Origin: Pseudomonadota bacterium
Lineage (GTDB): Bacteria > Pseudomonadota > Gammaproteobacteria > Burkholderiales > Burkholderiaceae_E
Direction: 5' to 3'
DNA: 62,755 nt
NCBI GenBank assembly: GCA_963204785.1
Contig: CAUJHG010000069.1
Location: forward strand, 1-62,755
Position 1 is the first letter of the stretch; each line of letters starts with the position of its first letter. A program made the position numbers and the translations under genes. A model generated the notes under the pieces. It ran no database searches, was not told the origin of the DNA, and saw only the letters and a program-made list of their open reading frames with translations. Below, one piece after another: positions 9,329 to 17,841 of the stretch.

Positions 9329-10762
9329 GTGCCAGCCGAATCTGCATTCACTCCGAGAGACCTGCCCTCGGTCGACGCGCTGCTTCGGGTCGCAGGCGTG
9401 CCGGCGCTGATCGCCGAGCACGGCCACCGACTGGTCGTCGACGAGGCGCGCGCGCTGCTCGGTGAACTGCGCGCCGACCTGCGCGCCCGCGCATCGGATC
9501 CCGAAGCACGGGCGCCGGCTCCCGAGGGCCTGGCCTCGGCGCTGGGCGCGCGGATCGAGGCGCGCCTGCGTCCGAAGATGAGGGCGGTGGTCAACCTGAC
9601 CGGCACCGTGCTGCACACCAACCTCGGGCGCGCACTGCTGGCCGACTCCGCGGTGCAGCGCGTGGTCGAACTGATGGCCAGCCCGAACAATCTCGAGTAC
9701 GACCTCGACACCGGCAGACGCGGCGATCGCGACGCGATCGTCGAGGCCCTGCTGTGCGAGCTGACCGGCGCCCAGGCGGCCACCGTGGTGAACAACAACG
9801 CCGCTGCGGTGCTGCTGACCATCGCGGCGCTGGCCGGCGGGCGCGAGGCGATCGTCTCGCGCGGCGAGCTGGTCGAGATCGGCGGCGCCTTCCGGATGCC
9901 CGAAGTGATGGCAGCGGCCGGCGCCACGCTGGTCGAGGTGGGCACCACCAACCGCACGCACCCGCAGGACTACGAGCGGGCGATCGGCCCTCGAACTGCG
10001 CTGCTGATGAAGGTGCACACCAGCAACTACGCGATCCAGGGTTTCACCGCCTCGGTGGACGAGGCCGTGCTGGCGCGGATCGCGCATCAGCGGGGACTGC
10101 CGCTGGCAAGCGATCTGGGCGCCGGATCGCTGGTCGACCTGGGCGCCTACGGGCTCCCCAGGGAGCCCACGCCGCGCGAGAAGCTCGAAGCGGGCTGCGA
10201 CCTGGTCAGCTTCAGCGGCGACAAGCTGCTCGGCGGCCCGCAGGCCGGCCTGATCGTGGGCAGCCGCGAGGCGCTCGAGCGCATCCGTCGCCTGCCGATG
10301 AAGCGCGCGCTGCGCGTGAGCAAGCTGCCGCTGGCGGCGCTCGAGGCGACGCTGATGCTCTACCTGCGGCCGGAGCGACTGGCGCGCGAGCTGCCTACGC
10401 TGCGGCTGCTGACCCGCCCGGTGGAGGCGATCCGCGCGCTCGCGCACACGATGCAGCCCGCGCTGGCCGAGGCGCTCGCCCCGCGCTTCACGGTGGAGAC
10501 GCTCGAACTGCACGGGCAGATCGGCTCGGGGTCGCTGCCGGTCGAGGTGCTGCCTTCGGCGGGCCTTGCGATCGCGCCAGCGGAGCGAAAGGGCGCCGGC
10601 CGCGCGCTCGACGCGCTCGCGACCGCGCTGCGCGCGCTGCCCCGGCCGGTGATCGGACGCATCGCCGACGACCGGCTGCTGCTCGACCTGCGCTGCCTGG
10701 AGGATCCCGGGCCGGTGCTGTCGCAGCTCGCGGCCCTGCGCGAGCTGGTGCACGGCGCCTGA
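9329..10762 (+). CDS. selA: L-seryl-tRNA(Sec) selenium transferase
   Basis: SelA converts seryl-tRNA(Sec) to selenocysteyl-tRNA(Sec) using selenophosphate and PLP. The 477-residue protein has the N-terminal tRNA-recognition helical domain (about 1-75), the conserved NLTGTVLHTNLGRALL segment (about 89-104), the NNNAAAVLL loop (about 155-163) and the PLP lysine in SFSGDKLLGGPQ (Lys about 299). The start is a GTG at 9329; the N-terminus PSVDALLR agrees with the family. The length is normal. The selenocysteine tRNA gene lies 135 bases downstream on the same strand, which strongly supports the call. selB, usually adjacent, is not present in the window, nor is selD. Confidence 0.97.
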   Translation: MPAESAFTPRDLPSVDALLRVAGVPALIAEHGHRLVVDEARALLGELRADLRARASDPEARAPAPEGLASALGARIEARLRPKMRAVVNLTGTVLHTNLGRALLADSAVQRVVELMASPNNLEYDLDTGRRGDRDAIVEALLCELTGAQAATVVNNNAAAVLLTIAALAGGREAIVSRGELVEIGGAFRMPEVMAAAGATLVEVGTTNRTHPQDYERAIGPRTALLMKVHTSNYAIQGFTASVDEAVLARIAHQRGLPLASDLGAGSLVDLGAYGLPREPTPREKLEAGCDLVSFSGDKLLGGPQAGLIVGSREALERIRRLPMKRALRVSKLPLAALEATLMLYLRPERLARELPTLRLLTRPVEAIRALAHTMQPALAEALAPRFTVETLELHGQIGSGSLPVEVLPSAGLAIAPAERKGAGRALDALATALRALPRPVIGRIADDRLLLDLRCLEDPGPVLSQLAALRELVHGA

Positions 10763-10897
10763 GCGTCCGGATCGCGGCGTCCTTGCGCGACACGGGCCGG
10801 CGCGGCAGGAAAGCGGTCCCCGATGCGCCCGGACATGGCGGCCGCATTGCTATGCTTCGCAGGGTCTCGCGCAAGCGTGCACCCGAGGTCTCGACGC

Positions 10898-10993
10898 GGA
10901 GGGGAAACGATCCTGGTGGGTCGGCCGGGCTTCAAACCCGGTGGGCGGCGCTCAGCGTCGCCGGGTGGGTTCGACTCCCATTCCCCTCCGCCA
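10898..10993 (+). tRNA. selC: tRNA-Sec (anticodon UCA)
   Basis: This is a 96-nt selenocysteine tRNA with encoded CCA. The 8-bp acceptor stem GGAGGGGA (10898-10905) pairs with TCCCCTCC (10982-10989), followed by discriminator G and CCA. The extended 6-bp D stem is CGATCC/GGGTCG with a 4-nt loop. The anticodon stem CCGGG/CCCGG holds loop CTTCAAA, with the UCA anticodon at 10932-10934. A long variable arm (GGCGGCGC...GCGTCGCC) precedes the T arm GTGGG-TTCGACT-CCCAT. The 8+5 bp acceptor/T geometry and long D stem are specific to bacterial tRNA-Sec. It would read in-frame UGA with SelB and a SECIS element. No selenoprotein gene was recognised nearby. Confidence 0.96.
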
Positions 10994-11092
10994 CCGGCGA
11001 GGCCGGACCGTTTTCGGCGGCCTGCTTCTCCGTGCGGCCCTGAAGCTCACGATAATCAGGCTCCGCCCTTCGCCTGCCACGCCCAGACTCCG

Positions 11093-11926
11093 ATGTCCGA
11101 ATCCCCGCCTCCCCAGCTCGTCGAAACCCAGCGCGGCACCGTCAACGCCTGGCAGTGCGACTACAACCACCACCTGAACGTCCAGTTCTACTGCCGCGAG
11201 TTCGATCACGCCGCCCGCTTCCTGGCGCTGGCCTGCGGCGGCGATCCGGCCGGCCCGCTGCCGGCCACGCGGCACCTGCGCTTCCACGCCGAGTTGCTGG
11301 CGGGCGACATCTACAAGATCGATTCCGCCCGCCTGGTCGACGGCCCGCATGCCGGCGCGCTGGTGCACTGGATGAGCCACGCAGGCACCGGCCGCCTGGT
11401 GGCCACCGCGCTGGACGGCGGCGCGCCGCGCTTCGACTGCCCCGAGATCCCGGAGGCGGCGGTCGCTTCGGCGCTGCCGCGCAGCGTCGAGGCCGACGAG
11501 CCGGCGCTGCCGATCGAATCGATGGGCGCCGACGGATGGCAGCCCACCAACCGCTGCTGGGTGACGATGGACCGCTGCACCGCCGCCGGCGAACTCACCG
11601 AGCAGCACCTCACCGCAATGCTCGGCGATTCCGCCGGGCACGTCTGGGAGCGCGCCGGCGTGGGCGTGGTGATGGTGCGCGAGAGGGGCCTGGGCCGGAT
11701 CGCGGTCGAGGCCAAGCTCAGCCACTTCGCACCGGCGCGCGTCGGCGACGCGCTGATGCTGCACTCGCGGGTGGGGCCTGCGCAGGGCAGGAGCATCCGG
11801 TTGCAGCACCATCTGCACCGGGTGAGCGACGGCGCGGCGATCGCCAGGGCAGACGTCACCGCCCTGCTGATCGACATGCAGACCCGCAAGACCGTCGCCC
11901 TCGCGGACGTGCTCGCCGGGCGTTGA
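11093..11926 (+). CDS. Hotdog-fold thioesterase family protein
   Basis: This 277-residue protein is made of two hotdog-like halves (about 10-135 and 150-275). The first half begins with RGTVNAWQCDYNHHLNVQFY, the 4-hydroxybenzoyl-CoA-thioesterase-like pattern in which an Asp/Asn-His pair follows the N-terminal strand. The second half has EQHLTAMLGDSAGHVW and a terminal LLIDMQTRKTV strand. It probably hydrolyses an acyl-CoA thioester; related proteins occur fused to or beside carnitine dehydrogenases, but no such gene is present here. The ATG at 11093 starts MSESPPPQLVETQRG. The upstream frame runs through the tRNA gene and is not coding. It ends at a strong shared hairpin with the convergent binding-protein gene. 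Confidence 0.75.
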   Translation: MSESPPPQLVETQRGTVNAWQCDYNHHLNVQFYCREFDHAARFLALACGGDPAGPLPATRHLRFHAELLAGDIYKIDSARLVDGPHAGALVHWMSHAGTGRLVATALDGGAPRFDCPEIPEAAVASALPRSVEADEPALPIESMGADGWQPTNRCWVTMDRCTAAGELTEQHLTAMLGDSAGHVWERAGVGVVMVRERGLGRIAVEAKLSHFAPARVGDALMLHSRVGPAQGRSIRLQHHLHRVSDGAAIARADVTALLIDMQTRKTVALADVLAGR

Positions 11927-11931
11927 AGAGA

Positions 11932-11959
11932 GCCTGGCGCGCCCGCGGGCGCGCCAGGC
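11932..11959. terminator. Bidirectional hairpin between convergent genes
   Basis: A perfect 12-bp stem (GCCTGGCGCGCC / GGCGCGCCAGGC) with loop CGCG lies six bases past the thioesterase stop and eleven bases before the convergent stop at 11970. There is no T-tract on either side. It is the strongest hairpin I found in the window. Confidence 0.6.
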
Positions 11960-11969
11960 CAGGGCAGGC

Positions 11970-13199
11970 TCACTTGCGCAGCAGCGGGCAGACGCTCTTG
12001 GATGCCGGAATGAAGGCCTCGGCCGCAGGGATCGTCGCCCTCAGGTGGTAGTAGTCCCAGGGGTACTTGCTCTCCTCGGGCTTCTTCACCTGGAACAGGT
12101 AGACGTCGCGCAGCACCCTGCCGTCCTCGCGCAGCTTGCCGTTCTTCGTCATGAAGTCGTTGATCGGCAGCTCGCGCATCTTGGCCATCACCGGCGCGGT
12201 CTCGTCGGTGCCCGCGGCCTGGACGGCCTTCAGGTAGTGGGTGATCGCGGAGTAGATCCCCGCCTGCGCCATGTTGGGCATGCGTTTGTGCTGTTCGAAG
12301 AAGCGCCGGCTCCACTTGCGCGTCTGCTCGTTCATGTCCCAGTAGAAGGCCTCGGTGAGCAGCAGATCCTTGGTCACGCCCAGGCCCAGCGAGTGGATGT
12401 CGTTGATGAACACCAGCAGCGCGGCGAGGCTCTGCTTCGGGGTGATGCCGAACTCGTTGGCGGCCTTGACCGAGTTGACGAAATCCGCCCCGCCGTTGGC
12501 CAGTGCGATCACCTTCGCGCCGGAGCTCTGCGCCTGCAGCAGGTAGGAGGAGAAGTCGGTGGTGCTCAGCGGATGACGCACTGCGCCGACCACCTTCGCG
12601 CCCAGTTCCTGCACCACTGCGGTGGCGTCCTTCTGCATGTTGGTGCCGAAGGCGTAGTCGGCGGTCAGGAAGAACCAGGTGTCGCCGCCGTTCTTGACCA
12701 CGCCGCGCGCGGTGCCGGCGGCCAGCGCGTAGGTGTCGTAGGTCCAGTGCGCGGTCACCGGCGTGCAGTCCTCGTTGGTCAGGCGGCTGGAAGCAGGGCT
12801 CGGGAACAGGGCGATCTTGTTCTTCTGCTTCGCGATCTGCGCCGCCGCGAGCGCCGGGGCGGTTGCGGCGACGTCGGCCAGCATGTCCACCTGCTGGGTG
12901 TCGAACCACTCGCGCGCCTTCGCCGCCGTGATGTCGGCCTTGTTCTGATGGTCGGCGACGACCAGTTCGATCGGCGCGCCGAGCACCTTGCCGCCGAAGT
13001 CGCCGATAGCCATCTTCGCCGCGATCACTGCGCCGGGGCCGACGATGTCCGCGTACACGCCCGACATGTCGAGGATCATCCCGATCTTGACCACGCCGTC
13101 CGAGATCTTCGAGGGCGTCTGGGCGCCGGCCGGCGGCGTGGCCGCGACCAGTGCGAGGGTGGATGCCAGGCTCAGGCTGGCCAGTCTGCTCTTCTTCAC
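11970..13199 (-). CDS. ABC transporter substrate-binding protein (LivK-like, type I periplasmic fold)
   Basis: This is a 409-residue periplasmic binding protein of the branched-chain amino acid/amide type. I take the GTG at 13199 as start: GGGAGA lies upstream, and the protein opens with a clear Sec signal (MKKSRLASLSLASTLALVAA, cleavage about 26 after AGA). The mature part begins KISDGVVKIGMILDMSGVY, the standard first strand of the Peripla_BP_6 fold, and FFLTADYAFGTNM marks the second lobe. Homologous orphan receptors in Burkholderiales bind aromatic acids, amides or amino acids. No permease or ATPase genes are near it, so the partner transporter is elsewhere. It is divergent from the nitronate monooxygenase gene across 277 bases. 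Confidence 0.9.
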   Translation of the reverse strand: MKKSRLASLSLASTLALVAATPPAGAQTPSKISDGVVKIGMILDMSGVYADIVGPGAVIAAKMAIGDFGGKVLGAPIELVVADHQNKADITAAKAREWFDTQQVDMLADVAATAPALAAAQIAKQKNKIALFPSPASSRLTNEDCTPVTAHWTYDTYALAAGTARGVVKNGGDTWFFLTADYAFGTNMQKDATAVVQELGAKVVGAVRHPLSTTDFSSYLLQAQSSGAKVIALANGGADFVNSVKAANEFGITPKQSLAALLVFINDIHSLGLGVTKDLLLTEAFYWDMNEQTRKWSRRFFEQHKRMPNMAQAGIYSAITHYLKAVQAAGTDETAPVMAKMRELPINDFMTKNGKLREDGRVLRDVYLFQVKKPEESKYPWDYYHLRATIPAAEAFIPASKSVCPLLRK

Positions 13200-13476
13200 G
13201 CTGTTGTCTCCCTTCTCCTGTTTGGCTGCGGCGCGCGGCAGTGGCTGGCGCGCCGAGCGCGCGAGGCGTTCGCGCAGCGCGCGATGATGAGCCGGGCAGG
13301 GCGGGTGGGCAAGGACGGGAAACCCCGGGGAGTCGGGCACGCGGACGCATCGCAGGCCGGTGTCGCCGGGCAATCGGTGCGCAAACGGACCGTTCGCGCC
13401 CTCGCGCGCCTTGTCGCGGCACCCGCCGGTGTAGCCTTCCAGTTCCCCTCGACCAGACCACTTCCGGAGTTCGTCC

Positions 13477-14451
13477 GTGCCGCTGCCCGATTCCATCGCT
13501 TCCCGCCTCAGGCTGCCGCTGATCGCCGCGCCGATGCTGCGCATCTCCGGGGTCGACCTCGCTGCCGCCGCCTGCATCAACGGAGTCGTCGGCTCGTTTC
13601 CGACCGTCAACGCGCGCGAGCCCGAACAGCTCGACGCCTGGCTCACCGAGATCGCCGAGCGCTGCGCGCGCGCCGAGCGGCCGACCGCGCCGGTGTGTCC
13701 CAACGTGCTGATGCGCACCGATCCGGACAAGCTCGACGCCGACGTCGACGTGCTGGTCAGGCACAAGGTCGAGATGGTGCTCGCCAGCGTCGGCTCGCCG
13801 GAGAAGTACGTGCAGCGACTGCATGACGCGGGCTGCTTCGTGCTGGCCGATGTCGCATCGATGCGGCATGCCGAGCGTGCGCTGGAGTCGGGCGTGGACG
13901 GGCTCGTGCTGCTCAGCGCAGGTGCGGGCGGGCAGACCGGCTGGGCCAATGGCATGTCCTTCGTGCGCGCGGTGCGCAGGATCTACGACGGTCCGCTGGT
14001 GCTCGCCGGAGGCATCTCCGATGGCCACGCGCTGTTGGCGGCACGGCTGCTCGGCTGCGAGCTCGGATTGATGGGCACGCGCTTCATCGCCACGCAGGAG
14101 GCGCTGGCCGATCCCGCCTACAAGACGATGCTGATCGACAGCAGCATCGACGACATCCTCCTCACGCGCGGCATCAGCGGCATCGACGCCAACTTCCTGC
14201 GACCGTCGATCGTCGCCTGCGGCCTCGATCCCGAAGTCGTGTCGCAGCCGGTGTCGAAGGAGAAGTCGCGCGAGCTCTTCAGCGCGTATGCGGGCCAGAT
14301 GCGCGGCCCGAAGCGCTGGGTCGACCTGTGGAGCGCCGGGCACACGGTGTCGGCAGTGGGGCGCGTCTGCAGCGTCGCCGAACTGGTCGACGAGCTCGAA
14401 GACGAGTACCGCGCAGCAAAGGCCGCAGGCAGGGCGCTGCTCGCCGAGTGA
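13477..14451 (+). CDS. Nitronate monooxygenase / 2-nitropropane dioxygenase-like FMN protein
   Basis: This is a 324-residue FMN-dependent TIM-barrel enzyme of the NMO family, which oxidises alkyl nitronates. It starts with a GTG at 13477 (MPLPDSIASRLRLPLIAAPM), where PLIAAPM is the family's first strand. It contains AGAGGQTGWANGM (about 148-160) for flavin phosphate binding, LVLAGGISDG, and GTRFIATQE near 220. The length is typical of class I/II-like NMOs (about 320-350). The crotonase gene follows on the same strand after 84 bases, so the two may be cotranscribed. The true substrate may be something other than a nitronate, since many family members have unknown roles. Confidence 0.85.
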   Translation: MPLPDSIASRLRLPLIAAPMLRISGVDLAAAACINGVVGSFPTVNAREPEQLDAWLTEIAERCARAERPTAPVCPNVLMRTDPDKLDADVDVLVRHKVEMVLASVGSPEKYVQRLHDAGCFVLADVASMRHAERALESGVDGLVLLSAGAGGQTGWANGMSFVRAVRRIYDGPLVLAGGISDGHALLAARLLGCELGLMGTRFIATQEALADPAYKTMLIDSSIDDILLTRGISGIDANFLRPSIVACGLDPEVVSQPVSKEKSRELFSAYAGQMRGPKRWVDLWSAGHTVSAVGRVCSVAELVDELEDEYRAAKAAGRALLAE

Positions 14452-14535
14452 GGCGGGCCGGGCCTCGCGCGCCGGCTTTGGCACTGCGTCATTGCAAGCA
14501 CCAGGGCCGGCGACGGCCCCATCAGGAGATCCACG

Positions 14536-15312
14536 ATGTCCGCTGTCCTGTTCGAAACCGATGGCCCGGTCTGCGTCGTCACGATCAACCAGCCGCACAA
14601 GCGCAATGCGGTCGACGGCATCACCGCGGCGGCGCTGCGCGACGCGTTCCAGCGCTTCGAGGCCGACGACACTCTGCGCGTGTCGATCCTGACCGGCGCC
14701 GACGGCTGCTTCTGCGCGGGCGCCGACCTCTCCGCGGTGGGCGACCCGCTGCGCCGGCACGAGCTCGACCCCGAGGGCGGCGGCACCGGGCCGATGGGGC
14801 CGAGCCGGATGGCCTTGTCCAAGCCGCTGATCGCGGCCGTCGAAGGCTACGCGGTTGCCGGAGGGCTCGAACTGGCCCTGCTGGCCGACATGCGCGTGGC
14901 CTCCGAGACCGCGACTTTCGGGGTGTACTGCCGGCGCTGGGGCGTGCCGCTGATCGACGGCGGAACGGTGCGGCTGCCGCGCATCGTCGGGATGGGCCGT
15001 GCGCTCGACATGATCCTGACCGGCAGGCCGGTCGATGCGCGCGAGGCGCTGCAGATGGGGCTGGCCAACCGGGTCGTCCCCCTGGGGCAGGCGCTGGCCG
15101 AGGCGAAGGCGATCGCGCACGCGCTGGCCGCATTCCCGCAGCAGTGCATGCTCGCCGACCGGGCCTCCGCGTACGCTCAGTGGGATCTGCCGCTGGCCGA
15201 GGCGCTGCGCCAGGAGGGCCGCCTGGGGGCGCCGATGGTGGCCGCCGAGGGCGCGGCCGGGGCGAAGCGCTTCGTCGCCGGCGCCGGCCGCCACGGCAGC
15301 TTCGATTCCTGA
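14536..15312 (+). CDS. Enoyl-CoA hydratase/isomerase (crotonase family)
   Basis: This is a 258-residue single-domain crotonase. The first strand-helix is VTINQPHKRNAVDG, the A-loop oxyanion motif is CAGADLSAVG near residue 57, and the second oxyanion glycine is in EGYAVAGGLELALLADMRV near 100-118. Where classical hydratases carry a catalytic Glu pair, the sequence reads YCRRWGVPLIDGGTVRLPR, with an Asp at the position near 140. Hydratase, isomerase or another crotonase chemistry is therefore possible. It is preceded by AGGAG nine bases upstream. It is convergent with the CaiB-family gene, with a small hairpin (15388-15403) between them. Confidence 0.87.
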   Translation: MSAVLFETDGPVCVVTINQPHKRNAVDGITAAALRDAFQRFEADDTLRVSILTGADGCFCAGADLSAVGDPLRRHELDPEGGGTGPMGPSRMALSKPLIAAVEGYAVAGGLELALLADMRVASETATFGVYCRRWGVPLIDGGTVRLPRIVGMGRALDMILTGRPVDAREALQMGLANRVVPLGQALAEAKAIAHALAAFPQQCMLADRASAYAQWDLPLAEALRQEGRLGAPMVAAEGAAGAKRFVAGAGRHGSFDS

Positions 15313-15387
15313 GCGCCGGGGGCATCCGGAAGATCGACCCAGGCCGTCGCGTGCCGGACAGCGCGGTCGACGAACAGACGCCGCGAG

Positions 15388-15403
15388 GCGCCGTCCACGG
15401 CGC
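15388..15403. terminator. Small GC hairpin between convergent genes
   Basis: A 6-bp stem (GCGCCG/CGGCGC) with loop TCCA lies just before the stop of the leftward CaiB-family gene. It has no T-tract, so its role as terminator is tentative. Confidence 0.28.
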
Positions 15404-15405
15404 AG

Positions 15406-16590
15406 CTATGCGCCCTCCACGACGCCGCGCGCCAGCAGCGCGTCGATCTCGCCGTCGTCGTAGCCGTGCTCGCGCAGCACCTCGCGCGTGTGCTGGCCGC
15501 AGGCCGGCGCGGTCGAACGCGGCGCGCCGCTCTCGGCGGGCGCACTGCCGGGAAGGTTCGGCACCGGCACCGCCTGCGCCACGCCGGGCTGCGCGAGCCA
15601 GGCGATCGCACCGGTCGCCGCCACCTGCGGCTCCTGCAGGAATTCCGCGTAGCTGTTCACCCGCTCGTGCAGGATCCTCGCGCGGGTCAGGCGGCTCGAC
15701 CACTCGGCGAAATCGCGCGTCGCCAGGAGCGGGCGCAGCGCATCGTCGAGCGCGCCCAGGTTCTCGTGACGCAGCTTCGGGCTGGCGAAGCGGGGGTCCT
15801 CGGCAAGCTCGGGGCGCTCGATCGCCTCGCACAGCGCGCGCCACTCGTGGTCGTGGATCGTCGTGAGCGTCATCCAGCCGTCGCTCGTGCGGTAGGCGCC
15901 GTAGGGAACGCCCCCGGGGCGCACCGTCCCGCCCTCCAGGGTCGCGGCCATCATCCGGATCGCCTGCAGGTTGGCGGCGCCCTGCAGCAGGCTGACCTCG
16001 ATGTAGCGTCCGCGCGCCTGGCCGCGCCGTGCGTACAGCGCCGCCGACAGCGCCTGGTGGGCATACAGCGCGGTGGCCATGTCGACCGGGATCACCGGGA
16101 CGCGGTGCGGAATCCCGTCCTCGCCCCGGTTCTCGGCGGTGAGCCCCGTGAACGCCTGGAGCACCGGGTCCATCGCCGGCCGCTCGGCCAGCGGGCCGGT
16201 CTGCCCGAAGCCCGAGATCGACAGGTAGATCAGGCCCGGCTCGCGGGCGGACACGGCCGCGTAGTCGAAGCCCAGCCGGCCGATCACGCCCGGGCGGAAC
16301 CCTTCGAGGAATACGTCCGCGCCGCGCAGCAGGCGCCACAGCACCTGCCTGCCCTGCTCGACCTTCAGGTCGATCGCCACGCTGCGCTTGCCGAGGTTGC
16401 CGATGATCGAGAACGCGGTGTGGTCGCCGTAGCGCGCGCCCAGCACGCGACTCCAGTCGCCCGCTCCGGTGCTCTCCACCTTGATCACCTGCGCGCCGTG
16501 CTGCGCCAGCAGCATCGCGCAGTACGGGCCGGCAATGCCCTGGCTCAGGTCGACGACCTTCAGCCCGGCGAAGGGCGCGTCGTAGCTCAT
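15406..16590 (-). CDS. CoA-transferase family III (CaiB/BaiF)
   Basis: This is a 394-residue class III CoA-transferase that would move CoA between carboxylic acids. The start is the ATG at 16590 (MSYDAPFAGLKVVDLSQGIA), the conserved opening of the family; a longer frame to 16647 adds an unrelated leader. Visible features are GPYCAMLLAQHGAQVIKVE, KRSVAIDLK, the catalytic-type Asp region in VIPVDMATALYAHQAL (about 165-180), and AFTGLTAENRGE. The length is usual for the family. It is divergent from the deacetylase gene over 140 bases and convergent with the crotonase. With that crotonase it may serve activation and breakdown of an organic acid. Confidence 0.9.
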   Translation of the reverse strand: MSYDAPFAGLKVVDLSQGIAGPYCAMLLAQHGAQVIKVESTGAGDWSRVLGARYGDHTAFSIIGNLGKRSVAIDLKVEQGRQVLWRLLRGADVFLEGFRPGVIGRLGFDYAAVSAREPGLIYLSISGFGQTGPLAERPAMDPVLQAFTGLTAENRGEDGIPHRVPVIPVDMATALYAHQALSAALYARRGQARGRYIEVSLLQGAANLQAIRMMAATLEGGTVRPGGVPYGAYRTSDGWMTLTTIHDHEWRALCEAIERPELAEDPRFASPKLRHENLGALDDALRPLLATRDFAEWSSRLTRARILHERVNSYAEFLQEPQVAATGAIAWLAQPGVAQAVPVPNLPGSAPAESGAPRSTAPACGQHTREVLREHGYDDGEIDALLARGVVEGA

Positions 16591-16730
16591 CGTGCAGTTC
16601 TCCCTCGGCGAGTGGCCAGGATGCGCGCGGGTGCGAGAGCGATCCACGCCGACGCTTGCCGGCGAGGCGCCTTCCGGTCGCTTCAGGGCAAGCGGATGCA
16701 GAATACCGTGATCGCGATACGGAGGTGGAC

Positions 16731-17702
16731 ATGGTCGAACCGATCTCCCCTTATGGCCCGCTGCGGCTGGCCATCACCATGGACGACCTCTTCCTCTGGC
16801 CCGACATGCCCGTGGCGCCGGGCTACACGCATCTGGGGATCACGCAGGCGATGACGCGGGCGATGCGCCAGCACGGCGTCGCCGGCGCGTACGCGTTCTC
16901 GGCCACCACGCCGGCAGAGCGCCAGCCGGACCTGTACCGGGTCTTCGACCACTGGGTGGAGAGCGGGCACCACATCGCCAACCACACCCATCACCATGCG
17001 AACCTGAACTGGGTGACCGTGCCGGCCTACGTGGCCGACATCGAGCGCACCGAGTCGCTGATCGAACCGTGGTCGCGGCACGCGCCCACGCGCTATTTCC
17101 GTTACTGCATGGACAACTGGGGCAACACCGCCGAGAAGCACGCGGGGGTGCAGGCCTGGCTGCAGCGCAACGGCTTCGAGGCGGCGCCGATCAGCGTCTG
17201 GTTCTACGACACCGAGTTCCTGGCGCCGCACTGGCGCGCGCTCGCGACGGGCGACACCGCGAGCGTCGCACGGCTGCGGCGCGCCTTCGTCGACACCGCC
17301 GAGAAGCAGCTGCGCGTGCAGGCGGCGGCCGCGCGCGCGATGTTCGGGCGCGATCCGGCGCACATCTGGCTGATCCACGGCACGCCGCTGGCGGCCGACT
17401 GCCTCGATGCGATCCTCGAACGCTTCCAGGCGGCAGGCGTGGTCTTCGTCCCTCTCGAGGAGGCGATGGCCGACCCGATGAATCACGAAGCCGTCCCGAT
17501 CGTCACGCCCCGTTTCCTGAACCAGGTCCAGAAGTGGGCCGAGGTCAGGGGCGTGCCGATCGAGGACTGTCCGCCGGCGATCCTGCATGAGATCGACCGC
17601 ATCGCGCCGATGACGGGCCACTCCACCCCGGAGGTGATGGGTCGGGTGTTCCGCGCCATCGCCGACAGCGTCGGCGGCGACTACTTCCCCAAGATGTACT
17701 GA
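16731..17702 (+). CDS. Polysaccharide deacetylase (NodB fold) family protein
   Basis: This is a 323-residue cytoplasmic-type carbohydrate esterase 4 protein. The ATG at 16731 follows an excellent GGAGGT ribosome-binding site, so the longer upstream frame is rejected. The NodB landmarks are the ITMDDL start (Asp 18 and 19), the metal-binding histidines in NHTHHH (about 84-89) and a late LIHGTPLAADCLDAIL histidine motif near residue 220. No signal peptide is visible. The family removes N- or O-acetyl groups from glycans, but related enzymes hydrolyse small amides such as allantoin or formamides. The neighbours (CoA-transferase, GST) give no clue to the substrate. Confidence 0.82.
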   Translation: MVEPISPYGPLRLAITMDDLFLWPDMPVAPGYTHLGITQAMTRAMRQHGVAGAYAFSATTPAERQPDLYRVFDHWVESGHHIANHTHHHANLNWVTVPAYVADIERTESLIEPWSRHAPTRYFRYCMDNWGNTAEKHAGVQAWLQRNGFEAAPISVWFYDTEFLAPHWRALATGDTASVARLRRAFVDTAEKQLRVQAAAARAMFGRDPAHIWLIHGTPLAADCLDAILERFQAAGVVFVPLEEAMADPMNHEAVPIVTPRFLNQVQKWAEVRGVPIEDCPPAILHEIDRIAPMTGHSTPEVMGRVFRAIADSVGGDYFPKMY

Positions 17703-17841
17703 TGGCGATGGCCGACAGGATCGGCGCCGTGAGCCCGGCGAGCCCGACGCTGTCCGTTCCGGAAGCGCGTGCGCAAGGCCTCCTGCGCGCCCGCGATGGC
17801 CTATCGTTGCGCGCATTGCCTTCCGACCCCACACGACCGCG

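Noticed and set aside
9329-11926. A selenoprotein gene near selA/selC with in-frame TGA
   Set aside because: All neighbouring genes end at normal C-termini. No interrupted frame with a Cys-equivalent TGA or following SECIS-like hairpin was seen.
11311-15294. A leftward frame of more than 1300 codons through several genes
   Set aside because: It is open only because third positions are G/C. The real genes in this stretch show family motifs in other frames.
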